Of a stretch of 64,000 nucleotides of DNA, positions 27,185 to 36,643 are shown one piece after another; positions within the stretch are counted from its first letter, which is position 1; every line of letters starts with the position of its first letter. The position numbers and the translations under genes are program-made. Source of the DNA: Pseudomonadota bacterium (GTDB taxonomy: Bacteria; Pseudomonadota; Gammaproteobacteria; Burkholderiales; Rhodocyclaceae); assembly GCA_018241685.1 (NCBI GenBank), contig JAFEDJ010000005.1, forward strand, positions 19,936-83,935, in the 5' to 3' direction. The notes under the pieces are model-generated. The model did no database searches and had not been told where the DNA came from. It saw nothing but the letters and a program-made list of their open reading frames with translations.

Positions 27185-27198
27185 TTGATAAAAATCAA
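27185..27198. promoter_or_regulatory. Perfect FNR/Anr binding site
   Basis: TTGATAAAAATCAA matches the FNR consensus TTGAT-N4-ATCAA at every fixed base, and the symmetry extends two further bases on each side to CGGTTGAT/ATCAACCG. It is spaced as an activator site for the globin-coupled HD-GYP gene to its left. It is ~370 bp from the rightward gene, too far for direct class II action there. Confidence 0.75.
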
Positions 27199-27565
27199 CC
27201 GGCGCGGCCCCCAAATCCACTACCGAGCCCCATCCCGTTAAATAATTCTCGCTGTACCTTTCTCTCCAGCGAAATGCATCAAGCCGGAAGATCCGCACCA
27301 GACAATGTTCGCGGGCTTGTCATTATGACGAGAAATACTCCCTGGTGACGCCCGGCATGCAGAAAGATCCACCTATTATGAATACGCTCACCCAATAGCC
27401 ATGGATGCGGCTTCCCCAACAGCAGATCAGCAAGCACCGAAATGCACGAACCACGGCCCGTCCAGGCGGATCTCCATGCTAATCTCGCACCGGCTGAAGT
27501 AAGGTAAGCGCATGCTCGCGCCCCGACCGAAAACCACATCAAGGCGTGAGAGGCCAGGAATTACC

Positions 27566-28693
27566 ATGGGTGAAAAGGTTCGTATTGCGATCGTCGATGA
27601 CAATTCTCCGCAACGCTTCATTCTGAGCAAACTGTTGGGCAATGACTATGCGGTCGAGACCTTCGAAAACGGCGATGCCTTTCTTGCCAGCACTGACGCT
27701 TTCGCGGTCGTGCTGCTCGACATCGGCATGCCCGGCCTGGATGGCTACGACACCTGCAGGGCGTTGCGCAAACGGCCCGGCGGCGACGCAACGACCGTCA
27801 TCTTCGTATCCGCCCACGACACCGCGGACGACCGGATTGCAGCCTACGAGGCGGGCGGCGACGATTACATACTGAAGCCGGTTGCGGCCCATGAGTTGCG
27901 CCACAAGCTGCACAGCATCGCCGCCCACCGGACAGCGATCCATGCCCTCACCCGCCAATCGAGCACCGCCCAGGTTCTGGTCCAGAAAGCCTTCAGCAGG
28001 GTCGGGGATCTGAGCACGGTAGTGGACGCCCTGCGCAAGCTCGCAACCCTGGGCAGCCATGAAGCCATTGCCGAGCTGTTCATCGGTATTCTCGGGGCTT
28101 GGGATCTGAACGGCGCGGTACGGGTGATCAGCCACGACGGCCCGCTGGATCGCACGACCGATGGCCCGCTGTCACCGCTGGCTGCCTCCGTACTCGCCAC
28201 CCGGCGCGACTCGGAACACCTCTTCGAGTTCGGTAGCCGTGCGCTCGTCACCTACCCGCACATCGCTATCCTGATTCATAACCTGCCGACCGACGAGCCT
28301 GAACGACGATCAAGCCTGCGCGAGCATCTATCGACGCTGACGGAATGCGCCGATCTGCGCCTTCATGACATCGAGGCCCTGAATGGTCAGCCCATCGAGG
28401 CCAACGATGGACTCCCCCAACTGGCCGAATTCGGCCGGATATTGGCGCAGATCGCGGAGCAAAGTCGCGACAATCTGTCCCAAGGGCAGCACCTACTTGT
28501 CGAACCACTGGAAAATCTCGAACGCGCGCTGGACAGCATGAGCCTGACGGACATCCAGCGGACCTATCTGGACGATTTGTTCCGGGCTGCCCAGGATGAT
28601 TTTCATCGATATTTCGATCGGGCCACCGACATTGACCTGGAATTCCGGGAAGTCGTGGGGCGCCTGCTGAAGCAGGCAGCCAACAGGCGCTGA
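27566..28693 (+). CDS. Response regulator with uncharacterised C-terminal output domain (RR1)
   Basis: 375 residues from the ATG at 27566. Receiver domain at ~5-120 with acidic pair VDDN, phospho-acceptor Asp near residue 52 (VLLDIGMPGLDG) and conserved Lys in YILKPV. The remaining ~250 residues match no output domain I know but are clearly homologous to the C-terminus of the response regulator at 33922: both carry TYPHIAILIHNLP / NYPHVSILVNNFP followed by ER-xx-LR-x-HL, and both end in a helical bundle (DSMSLTDIQRTYLDDL here). No DNA-binding or enzyme motif is seen. It precedes the hybrid kinase by about 0.4 kb and is a likely target of its phosphorelay. The 27202-27565 spacer contains no gene I can support. 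Confidence 0.85.
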   Translation: MGEKVRIAIVDDNSPQRFILSKLLGNDYAVETFENGDAFLASTDAFAVVLLDIGMPGLDGYDTCRALRKRPGGDATTVIFVSAHDTADDRIAAYEAGGDDYILKPVAAHELRHKLHSIAAHRTAIHALTRQSSTAQVLVQKAFSRVGDLSTVVDALRKLATLGSHEAIAELFIGILGAWDLNGAVRVISHDGPLDRTTDGPLSPLAASVLATRRDSEHLFEFGSRALVTYPHIAILIHNLPTDEPERRSSLREHLSTLTECADLRLHDIEALNGQPIEANDGLPQLAEFGRILAQIAEQSRDNLSQGQHLLVEPLENLERALDSMSLTDIQRTYLDDLFRAAQDDFHRYFDRATDIDLEFREVVGRLLKQAANRR

Positions 28694-29132
28694 CCAGCAC
28701 CTCGAAGGCCGCACGCCCGGCGGAAGAAAATCGCAGCGGGCGTGGCGTCGCACTCCTGACCGCAGCCGCCAAAATACAGGAAGAGCATCCTCCCGTGACA
28801 CCCGGCAGGGAAACCCTTATCCCGTATCGGGTATATTCATCGTGCTCCGGGCCTGCAGGGACAAGCCGGGCTCGCCCGCGCATTCCCAGCAAGGCATATC
28901 CCGAATTGTGTCCCATTGCACTACCTCCCAGCATTCACCGGGAATACTATTGGCAGAAATAAAAAGCCGGTCGATTTTTCTCGGATGAATCCAGGAGTCC
29001 AGAATCAGTTCCATTTATTTCATTTCGAAAGGCCCCGAAAGCATTGGTGAAATAGACAGGCGCTATCTTCTCATCCAGTTCCTGTCCATTTTTCTGCCGG
29101 TAGCGCTGATCGTCATCGGGGGCGCCTGGCTG
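28694..29132 (+). other. Spacer before the hybrid kinase; no separate gene seen
   Basis: From 28694 to about 28990 I find no gene; a TATATT hexamer beside a CCCG-TAT-CGGG palindrome could be a promoter. From 28989 to 29132 the kinase frame stays open and encodes a hydrophobic helix that belongs to the kinase (see that entry), but without a standard start codon. Confidence 0.4.
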
Positions 29133-32100
29133 TTGGGACGTTCTTCGGAGCAGGCCGCGGTCACGCCGATCCTTGCGCACGAACAAGAGCATGTATCGGC
29201 AGCCCGTCGTCGCCTGGAGGAAGACCTCGCCTTTCCCCTGGACCATATCCGCAGTCTGGTGACGGAGCCCCCGATCCGCAATGCCTACCTGTCCCCGTCC
29301 AGGGAGACGCTCGCGGCAATGCAGGAGGCTTTCATCACGCTACTGTCGCGCAACCCGGGCTACAGCTCGGTTCGCTGGATTGACCAGGATGGCCAGGAGC
29401 GGGTTCGCGTCGACTGGAACGGCGTCGACGGAAGACCCCTGCCGCGTACCCAACTCCAGAACAAGCGCGACCGCTACTTCTTCAAGGACATCATGGGGAT
29501 GCGGGACAACCTGGCCTACATCTCCCCCCTCGATCTGTTGATGGAAGGCACTCACATCGTCGAGCCCTACACGCCGACGCTCAGGGTCGGGCAGCGCGTG
29601 TTCGACGAGCATGGCAAGGTCCGCGGCTTCCTGCTGATCAATCTTGCCGCACGCAATAACATCGAGACGTTCATCAAGAGCGCTGCACCGCTCGCCTCCC
29701 GCTTGCAGTTGCTCAATGAAGACGGCTATTGGCTGCGAAGCACCGATCCGACAGAGGAATGGGGGTTCATGCTGAAGCGCCCCCACACCTTCGGTACTCG
29801 CTATCCCGAGGCCTGGCGGGCCGTCACGGCTACAGACAAAGGGCAGCAACGGATCGCGGACGATATCTGGACGTGGTCCACCATCGCGTTGTCGAAAAGC
29901 TATGAGGGCCGCGTCGAAACCCGCAATATCTGGACAGTGATCAGCCGCCTGCCGGAGGAGAGCCTCGCTGAGGTGCGCTGGAACGTCTGGTCGCACATCT
30001 CGGTCGGCACACTCCTCCTCCTGACCCTGTTTGCAGTCGGATGTCGCAGACTGGTCATCTCGAACGCTCAGCGTAACGCGTTTCACAACGCCGAGCAGAT
30101 CGCCCGTGAGGAAGCCCGGGCCACCCAACTACTCTATCAGGCTCAGCAGAACTTCCAGGTCGTCTTCGAAGCCAACTCCAACGGCCTCGCGGTGGTGGAT
30201 GCGAACGGCAGGATCGTCATGGCCAACCGGGAGTTGAGCCGGATATTCGGCTATGCCCATGAGGAGTTGATCGGGCACCCTCTCAATCTCCTGCTACCGG
30301 ATGAAAGCCGTGACGTGCATACGTCCTTTCTTGCCGCCTATTTCCGCCAACCGTTCAACCGCAAGATGGGCAAGGGCGATGCCCTTTACGGCAAGCGCAA
30401 GAATGCCAGCCTGTTTCCGATTGAAGTCGGTCTGAGCCACTTCCGCGACAACAACCAGGATTTCGCACTGGCCAATGTAGCCGACTTCACAGAACGCAAC
30501 CGCGCGGACGAACTCGAGAAATTCCGCGGCAGTGCACTGCAGCTCATTGTCGAGGGGGCGCCCCTGGAGCAGATCCTCAATACCATCGTACACGGCATCG
30601 AAAAAATAGACCCGACTGCCCTGTGCAGCATCCTGCTGATCGGCCCAGGCGGTGGACAACGCCTGCACACTGCAGCCTCCAGTCTGCCAACGTTCTACAT
30701 GAAGGCCATCGACGGACTCCCCATAGCCCCGGGCGAAGGAGCCTGCGGCGCAGCAGCCCACACCGGCGAGCGGGTGATCGTCGAGGACATCCAGACCCAC
30801 CCCTACTGGACGAAGTATCGGGACGTCGCAGCGCAGGCCGGGCTCGCCTCATGCTGGTCCGAACCCATAAGGGATTCAAGCCAGCACGTGCTGGGGACCT
30901 TTGCCATCTACCACCGCACGCCATGCATCCCAACCCATAACGACATCCAGCTTGTCTGCCATGTGTCGACGCTGGTCTCCCTAGCCATCGAGCGCAAGTA
31001 TGCCGAGGTCACGCTGGCCGACTACCGGGACCACCTGGAGAATCTGGTAGAGGAACGCTCGCGCACCATCAAGAAACTCAACAAGCAGCTCGAAAGACGG
31101 GTCGAGGAAGCCGAGGACGCCAACCGGGCGAAAAGCACCTTCCTCGCCAACATGTCCCACGAGATTCGCACCCCGCTGAACGTGATCATCGGCTTCTCCC
31201 AACTGCTCAAGAAGCCCATGGCGGGAACTAAACACGCAATCCGGCTCGACGAGATCGTCTCCGCGGGACATCACCTGCTGGCGATCATCAATGACATCCT
31301 CGACCTGTCCAAGATCGATGCTGAGCAGATACACCTGCAGAATCTGCCATTCCGCGTTCCGACGGTTATTGATAGCGCCTACAGCATGCTCACCATTCAG
31401 GCGGAGGAAAAAGGCCTCAAGCTGCGCCGGGAAATTGACGATCGCCTTAACGACACGGTCGTCATCGGCGACGCCATTAGACTCGGGCAGATCCTCATCA
31501 ATTTCATCAACAACGCAGTCAAGTTCAGCGACCGGGGAAATATCGTCATTCGTGCCCGGCTTGGAGCACTTCACGATGGCGTGGTTGAAGTAAGTTTCGA
31601 GGTGGAGGACGAGGGTATCGGCATTTCCGATGAACAGCAGACCCGCCTCTTCCAGGCCTTCAGCCAGGCAGACACATCCACATCACGAAAATATGGTGGA
31701 ACCGGACTGGGGCTGGTCATCTCACGCAAACTCGCCATGCTGATGGGGGGGGACGCTGGTGTACGCAGCCAGTCTGGGGTAGGCAGCACGTTCTGGTTTA
31801 AGGTCCGGCTATCCCTCGGAACCCCGGACATGTTGCGCCAGACTTCCGGGCCGGAGACGGACGACGCGCCAATACGCACCAACGCCCGGGTTCTCCTCGT
31901 GGAAGACAACGAACTCAACCAGGATGTGGCCCAGGAAATCCTCGCCGAGTCCGGACTCACTGCAGATATCGCCAACCATGGCGCGGAAGCGCTTGAAATG
32001 GTCCGGCTCAAGACCTACGACCTCATCCTGATGGACATGCAGATGCCCGTCATGGACGGGCTGGAGGCCACCCGGCGCATTCGGGCCCTGCCGGGTTGCG

Positions 32101-32921
32101 AGACCATCCCGATCATCGCGATGACGGCCAACGCCTTCGAGGAAGACCGCAAGCGCTGCAAGGACGCCGGCATGAGCGACTTCATCTCCAAGCCCGTCGA
32201 ACCTCCCTTACTTTACCGAACCCTGCTCCACTGGCTGGGCACCGACACCACCATGTCCTCTTCTCCAGACACCCCTCGCGCAGCTACACCCGCTGAACCC
32301 CCTGCCCCGCCCGCCGCAACCGACGAACCGTCGGCTGCCCAGGGACTGGCCGTCATTGCCGTCGAGCGTGGCGCCTCGATGTGGGGAAGCAAGGAAAAAC
32401 ACCACCGCTTCCTGCAGAAGTTCGTCGACCAGTTCGGCGACGTTGCAACGCGTCTGGACGCGGCGGCTAGCGACACCGCCCGGGCCGCGCTCGTGCACAA
32501 GCTCCGCGGGGCCGCCGCCAACATCGGCCTGGAATGGCTGGCGGATACCGCCAAGACCCTCGAACTGCAGCTCAAGCAGGAGCAGGATTGCAGCGCGACT
32601 ATCGAAGCGTTCAGGCAGGCACTGTCCGTGACCCTGGTGCGCATCGCCGCCACGGTGGCCGGCGACGAGGCCCCTCCGAGTCATCCGCAGCCGGCGCCGG
32701 CGCCTGCCGTCCTGCAACCCATCTTCGAACAAATAAGCGTGGCGCTGCAGAAGGACACGCCGGACGATGTGGAGCCCCTCCTCGCGCAACTCAAGTCTCA
32801 AGTCCCCGAGGCGCCGTTGAAGGCGCTGACCGACGCCGTGTCCCGCTACGACTTCCGCGGCGCCGAACGCGCCCTTTCCGCGCTGGCCCAGGCTTGCGGC
32901 CTCGGCGACGGAGGCCGGTGA
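29133..32921 (+). CDS. Large hybrid sensor histidine kinase with PAS, GAF, receiver and Hpt domains
   Basis: 1262 residues from the TTG at 29133. Order: periplasmic Cache-like sensor (~20-280, with [20 protein letters not shown]), TM helix ([15 protein letters not shown], ~290-305), PAS (~340-450), GAF (~465-620), coiled coil, HisKA with His in [15 protein letters not shown] (~676), HATPase ([16 protein letters not shown]), receiver with Asp in LILMDMQMP (~968) and a C-terminal Hpt domain with His in [14 protein letters not shown] (~1122). The first membrane helix ([20 protein letters not shown]) is encoded upstream of 29133 in the same open frame, which runs back to 28989 but has no ATG, GTG or TTG. 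An ATC at 29004 follows AGGAG at normal spacing. The true start is therefore upstream or the N-terminus has mutated. Its stop overlaps the next gene. Confidence 0.9.
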   Translation: MGRSSEQAAVTPILAHEQEHVSAARRRLEEDLAFPLDHIRSLVTEPPIRNAYLSPSRETLAAMQEAFITLLSRNPGYSSVRWIDQDGQERVRVDWNGVDGRPLPRTQLQNKRDRYFFKDIMGMRDNLAYISPLDLLMEGTHIVEPYTPTLRVGQRVFDEHGKVRGFLLINLAARNNIETFIKSAAPLASRLQLLNEDGYWLRSTDPTEEWGFMLKRPHTFGTRYPEAWRAVTATDKGQQRIADDIWTWSTIALSKSYEGRVETRNIWTVISRLPEESLAEVRWNVWSHISVGTLLLLTLFAVGCRRLVISNAQRNAFHNAEQIAREEARATQLLYQAQQNFQVVFEANSNGLAVVDANGRIVMANRELSRIFGYAHEELIGHPLNLLLPDESRDVHTSFLAAYFRQPFNRKMGKGDALYGKRKNASLFPIEVGLSHFRDNNQDFALANVADFTERNRADELEKFRGSALQLIVEGAPLEQILNTIVHGIEKIDPTALCSILLIGPGGGQRLHTAASSLPTFYMKAIDGLPIAPGEGACGAAAHTGERVIVEDIQTHPYWTKYRDVAAQAGLASCWSEPIRDSSQHVLGTFAIYHRTPCIPTHNDIQLVCHVSTLVSLAIERKYAEVTLADYRDHLENLVEERSRTIKKLNKQLERRVEEAEDANRAKSTFLANMSHEIRTPLNVIIGFSQLLKKPMAGTKHAIRLDEIVSAGHHLLAIINDILDLSKIDAEQIHLQNLPFRVPTVIDSAYSMLTIQAEEKGLKLRREIDDRLNDTVVIGDAIRLGQILINFINNAVKFSDRGNIVIRARLGALHDGVVEVSFEVEDEGIGISDEQQTRLFQAFSQADTSTSRKYGGTGLGLVISRKLAMLMGGDAGVRSQSGVGSTFWFKVRLSLGTPDMLRQTSGPETDDAPIRTNARVLLVEDNELNQDVAQEILAESGLTADIANHGAEALEMVRLKTYDLILMDMQMPVMDGLEATRRIRALPGCETIPIIAMTANAFEEDRKRCKDAGMSDFISKPVEPPLLYRTLLHWLGTDTTMSSSPDTPRAATPAEPPAPPAATDEPSAAQGLAVIAVERGASMWGSKEKHHRFLQKFVDQFGDVATRLDAAASDTARAALVHKLRGAAANIGLEWLADTAKTLELQLKQEQDCSATIEAFRQALSVTLVRIAATVAGDEAPPSHPQPAPAPAVLQPIFEQISVALQKDTPDDVEPLLAQLKSQVPEAPLKALTDAVSRYDFRGAERALSALAQACGLGDGGR

Positions 32922-33925
32922 TGGCAGTCGGCCCGATCCTCGTCGTCGACGACGAGCCCCTGAACCTGGATGCCATTCGCGAGGCCCTCAAGGCCAGCTA
33001 TCGGCTGGTGTTCGCCACCAGCGGCAGCGACGCGCTTGCCGCCGCCCGCCGGCACAAGCCGTCCCTGATCCTGCTCGACATCCAGATGCCCGGCATGGAC
33101 GGCTACGAAGCCTGCCGGCAGCTGAAGGCCGATCCGCGCACCGCCGCGATCCCGGTCGTCTTCGTGACCAGCCTGTCGGAAACCCCGGACGAGACCTACG
33201 GCTTCCAGGTCGGCGCAGTGGACTACATCACCAAGCCCATCCACCCGGCGATCGTCCAGGCGCGGGTTGCGAACCAGCTCAACCTGGTCCGCGCCTCCGA
33301 ACTCGAACAGAGCCACCGGGACGCCATCAGCATGCTCGGCGAGGCCGGACACTTCAATGACACGGACACCGGCCTGCACATCTGGCGCATGGCCGCCTAC
33401 GCCCGCGCGATCGCCGCCGCTGCGGGCTGGAGCGAGGAAGCCTGCGCACTGCTGGAGCTTGCCGCCCCCATGCACGACACCGGCAAGATCGGCATCCCCG
33501 GCACCGTGCTGCGCAAGCCCGGCAAGCTCGATGCGGACGAATGGGTCGTCATGCGCACCCACACCACCATCGGTCACGAGATCCTCAGCAAGAGCAAGGC
33601 GCCGGTCTTCCAGCTGGCGGCCGAACTGGCCCTGCGCCACCACGAGAAATGGGACGGCAGCGGCTACCCGGACGGTCTGGCCGGCACCGCCATCCCCGAA
33701 TCGGCGCGCATCGTCGCGCTGGCCGATGTTTTCGATGCCCTGACAATGAAGCGGCCATACAAAGACGCCTGGCCCATGGAGCGCGTGATAAGGTTCGTCG
33801 AAGAAAACTCGGGAACCCACTTCGAGCCACGTCTGATAGAGATATTTACCGCAATCCTCCCGCAGCTTCTGCAAATCAAGGAGACCTGGGACGCACGGGA
33901 GAACGCCACGGAAACGCAAACATGA
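32921..33925 (+). CDS. HD-GYP response regulator (c-di-GMP phosphodiesterase, RpfG-like)
   Basis: 334 residues; its ATG overlaps the kinase stop as TGATG. Receiver domain at ~5-118 (VVDDEPLNLDAIREALKASY, acceptor Asp ~53 in LILLDIQMPGMDGYE). HD-GYP domain at ~140-325 with AAPMHDTGKIGIPG (His185/Asp186), RTHTTIGHEIL and RHHEKWDGSGYPDGL. Phosphorylation by the upstream hybrid kinase probably controls hydrolysis of cyclic di-GMP. All catalytic residues needed for metal binding appear present. The stop overlaps the start of the following response regulator (ATGA), so three genes are translationally chained. Confidence 0.95.
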   Translation: MAVGPILVVDDEPLNLDAIREALKASYRLVFATSGSDALAAARRHKPSLILLDIQMPGMDGYEACRQLKADPRTAAIPVVFVTSLSETPDETYGFQVGAVDYITKPIHPAIVQARVANQLNLVRASELEQSHRDAISMLGEAGHFNDTDTGLHIWRMAAYARAIAAAAGWSEEACALLELAAPMHDTGKIGIPGTVLRKPGKLDADEWVVMRTHTTIGHEILSKSKAPVFQLAAELALRHHEKWDGSGYPDGLAGTAIPESARIVALADVFDALTMKRPYKDAWPMERVIRFVEENSGTHFEPRLIEIFTAILPQLLQIKETWDARENATETQT

Positions 33926-35106
33926 GTGAGGACCTGTTTGACACCGACAGCACGCCCCGGGCGCGAGTGATGATCGTCGACGACGACGAAATTTCCGCCA
34001 GCCTGCTCGAGAGCCTGCTGGAGGACGAATTCGAGACCTGTACCCTTCCATCAGGTGAAGCCTGCCTCGACCATGTGATCCGCTTCAGCCCCGATGTGGT
34101 GCTACTGGACATCCAGATGGACGGCATCGACGGCTACGAGACCTGCCGCCGCCTGCACACACTGGAAGAGTGGTCATCACCCACCGATCAGCCGGTGGTC
34201 ATCTTCTTCTCCGGTCACGACACCCTGGAAGAGCGTCTCAAGGCCTACGAATCGGGTGGCGACGACTTCATCGCCAAGCCGCCGGCACCGGAGGAAGTAT
34301 TGAGCAAGGTCCGCGCACTGGTCACGCTGGTGGCCGAGCGCAAGCGCGTGCAGTCCGAAAAAGATTCCATGCAGAAGATGGCCATGTCCTTTCTCACCAA
34401 TCTGGGGGAGAGCGGCGTGGCGCTGCAGTTCCTGCGCAGCGGCCTGGCCTGCACGGATATGGCCGATCTGGCGCGCCTGACGATTGCCGCCCTGCGCGAC
34501 TACGACCTGGATGCCAACGTGCAACTCGGCGCCCCTGGCCGGACCAAGACTTTCGTCCCGTCAGGGACCGCGACACCGCTGGAGGAATCGGTGTTCGAGC
34601 AGGTTCGCAAGATGGAACGCATCTTCCAGTTCCGCCGCAAGATCGTCATCAACTATCCCCATGTCTCCATCCTCGTCAATAACTTCCCGATTGAGGACGA
34701 AGAGCGCTGCGGGCGTCTGCGCGATCACCTGGCAATCATTGCCGAGGGCTGTGAGGCGAGCATGCTGGCGCTGCTACGCGATACCGAGATACGAACCCGG
34801 ACGGCCCTGCTGCAGGACACTGCAGCCGGCGTGGAACACGCCATCGTCACCCTGCGCGAGCAGTACCGGGCCTTGCAGGCGGAAACCCGCCTGAGCCTGC
34901 ATGACCTCAACCAGTTCTTCGCCAAGGAACTGATGTATCTCGGCCTGTCGGACGTCCAGGAAGAGCAGATGCTGGCCATACTGTCCCGTGGGATCGAACA
35001 GACGATGACGGCCTTCGACAAGGGGCTGGATTTCGACTCCCAGTTGGGCGGTCTGCTGGCCAACATCCGCGGAGGCGGTCCCGCCTCGGACCCGTCCCGC
35101 GTTTGA
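33922..35106 (+). CDS. Response regulator with uncharacterised C-terminal output domain (RR2)
   Basis: 394 residues. Receiver at ~14-135 (VMIVDDDEISASLLESLLED, acceptor Asp ~63 in VLLDIQMDGIDGYE, Lys in FIAKPPAP). The ~250-residue C-terminus is a paralogue of RR1's (27566): shared features are a DL-x-x-x-V strand, PL-x-x-SV, F-x-F, the YPH-[IV]-x-IL-x-N-x-P strand and an ER-xx-x-LR-x-HL helix, ending in LGLSDVQEEQMLAILSRGIE. The layout suggests a GAF-like sensor or protein-interaction domain followed by a helical bundle, but I cannot assign it. It is the last gene of the kinase operon, overlapping the HD-GYP gene by four bases, and is followed by a strong hairpin. Confidence 0.85.
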   Translation: MSEDLFDTDSTPRARVMIVDDDEISASLLESLLEDEFETCTLPSGEACLDHVIRFSPDVVLLDIQMDGIDGYETCRRLHTLEEWSSPTDQPVVIFFSGHDTLEERLKAYESGGDDFIAKPPAPEEVLSKVRALVTLVAERKRVQSEKDSMQKMAMSFLTNLGESGVALQFLRSGLACTDMADLARLTIAALRDYDLDANVQLGAPGRTKTFVPSGTATPLEESVFEQVRKMERIFQFRRKIVINYPHVSILVNNFPIEDEERCGRLRDHLAIIAEGCEASMLALLRDTEIRTRTALLQDTAAGVEHAIVTLREQYRALQAETRLSLHDLNQFFAKELMYLGLSDVQEEQMLAILSRGIEQTMTAFDKGLDFDSQLGGLLANIRGGGPASDPSRV

Positions 35107-35113
35107 AACTGGG

Positions 35114-35138
35114 CCCTGCGGACGATTCGTCCGCAGGG
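35114..35138. terminator. Bidirectional terminator hairpin
   Basis: CCCTGCGGACGA and TCGTCCGCAGGG pair as a 12-bp perfect stem around a single T (loop opens to GATTC). It sits between the convergent ends of the response-regulator operon (35106) and the porin gene (35150). No U-run on either side. Confidence 0.6.
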
Positions 35139-35149
35139 CTTGGCCCACC

Positions 35150-36523
35150 TTAGAACACGTGGTTCACGCCGAGCATGTAGCCGCTCGGGTCGTAACCCGG
35201 CTTGGCCACGGTGCCGACCAGGTTGCCGCCATCGGTGAGGCTGTAGGTGCCGTTGGTTTTGTTGAGCACCTTGCCCCAGGTGCCGTACAACGTGGTCGAA
35301 TCCTGCAGCTTGTAGGCATAGCCGAGGCCCAGCAGATTCGCGTCGTGGTTCTTGATCGACTTGTCGTCCAGCTGGCTGTAGCTCACCAGCGCCTTGCCGC
35401 GCCACAGCGGGATGCCGGCGCTGACGCTCCAGCCGTCGGCCTTGGACAGGGTGCCCGTCACGTTCTCGTAGTTGCCGCCGCTGATGCGGCCAGCCACGTA
35501 GTTGCCGTACAGCGTCGCAAAACCCAGGTTGTAGCTGCCGCCGACCTGCCAGCCGCGGCGCTTGGCGAGGCCGGTTTCCTGCGGGCCCGTCGCCGGGGCG
35601 ACGTAGCTGGCGTTGTCCACGTTCCACGCCGTCGCCGTGGCGTTGAGCGGGCCGGCGCTGTAGTACAGCGCCAGATCGCCGCCGCGGCCAGCCTTGTCAG
35701 TGGTGACGGTCGTTGAACCGGCAGCGACCGGGGTGACCATGTTCACGTTGTTCTCGCTGCCGCTGCTCAGGGTCAGCTGGCCGGAGAAACCGGCGACCTT
35801 CGGCGAGGCGTACACCAGCGAGTTGTTGAGGCGCGTCGGCATGCCGCCGATCACCGGCAGCAGGCCGGCGGAGGAACCGAAGAAACCGGCCCCCATCGCT
35901 GCCGACATCACCGACGAAGTGTAGGAACCGGCGTACTGGCGGCCGGCGGTGAGCGTGCCGAAGCGGGTCTGCAAGCCAGCGTAGATCTGCCGCGAGAAGA
36001 TCTGGCTACCGTTGCTGGTCTGCCCGCCGCTGGACACCGCGGTGTTGTTGATGCCCGGCGTGATCGCGCCGGTACCGACCGAGCCGGTATCGAACAGCAG
36101 GCCGGCTTCCATCAGGTACACCGCCTTCACCTCGTCGCCCAGCTCCTTCTCACCCTTGAAGCCGATCCGCGACGAGGACATGCCGCCGGAGCCGATGGTG
36201 GACTTCTGGCCGTAGCCGCTGTTGACGGTGGAGGCGCTGACGTCGGCGACACCATAGATCGTCAGCGTGCCGGACGGGCCGGTCGGCACGCCCATCTGCA
36301 GGCCGGCACCGCGGGCCGGGCCGCCGGTCTGGATCTCGGTCTTCTTCTGTTCTTCCTGGTTCTTCATGAGCTGCTGGATCAGCTGGCGCTGTTCGGCCAG
36401 CTCGCGCTTGAGCGTGTCGATCTCGCTCTCGGCAAAGGCCGGCGCGGCGGCGCCAGTGCCGAAGGCGGCCAGCAAGAGCAGGCTCAGCGGGCGACGGAGG
36501 GTGGCGGGCTTGTTGTTCTGCAT
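35150..36523 (-). CDS. Gram-negative porin (Porin_4 type) with N-terminal coiled coil
   Basis: 457 residues. Signal peptide ends APAFAES. A short coiled coil follows (IDTLKRELAEQRQLIQQLMK), then a 16-strand-type barrel beginning GTLTIYGVADVSASTVNSGY and ending GYMLGVNHVF with C-terminal Phe. This is the Burkholderia/Neisseria general porin family, and the coiled coil suggests a peptidoglycan-side extension. It lies directly downstream of the benzoate/meta-cleavage block on the same strand and may admit aromatic acids. A near-identical copy is at 62765 (about 22 differences in 405 residues compared by eye). Confidence 0.93.
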   Translation of the reverse strand: MQNNKPATLRRPLSLLLLAAFGTGAAAPAFAESEIDTLKRELAEQRQLIQQLMKNQEEQKKTEIQTGGPARGAGLQMGVPTGPSGTLTIYGVADVSASTVNSGYGQKSTIGSGGMSSSRIGFKGEKELGDEVKAVYLMEAGLLFDTGSVGTGAITPGINNTAVSSGGQTSNGSQIFSRQIYAGLQTRFGTLTAGRQYAGSYTSSVMSAAMGAGFFGSSAGLLPVIGGMPTRLNNSLVYASPKVAGFSGQLTLSSGSENNVNMVTPVAAGSTTVTTDKAGRGGDLALYYSAGPLNATATAWNVDNASYVAPATGPQETGLAKRRGWQVGGSYNLGFATLYGNYVAGRISGGNYENVTGTLSKADGWSVSAGIPLWRGKALVSYSQLDDKSIKNHDANLLGLGYAYKLQDSTTLYGTWGKVLNKTNGTYSLTDGGNLVGTVAKPGYDPSGYMLGVNHVF

Positions 36524-36589
36524 GGTCAGTCTCTTCCTTGGTCCGGTGATTAGCCGGGATGGGTTGGCCCCTCTGTGGGGGCTGTATGT

Positions 36590-36618
36590 CGGGCCGGCCG
36601 CAATGGACGACCGGCCCG
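36590..36618 (-). terminator. Hairpin between the oxidoreductase and porin genes
   Basis: CGGGCCGG and CCGGCCCG arms with two further pairs around a CAATGGA loop. It lies just after the stop of the indolepyruvate oxidoreductase gene (36644), so it probably limits read-through from the aromatic operon into the porin gene. No U-run. Confidence 0.5.
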
Positions 36619-36643
36619 GTGTTGCTCAGTAGCGCGTGCTCGC

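Noticed and set aside
27279..27542. 87-codon minus-strand ORF between the HD-GYP and response-regulator genes
   Set aside because: No ribosome site, unusual residue composition and no similarity I recognise; probably chance.
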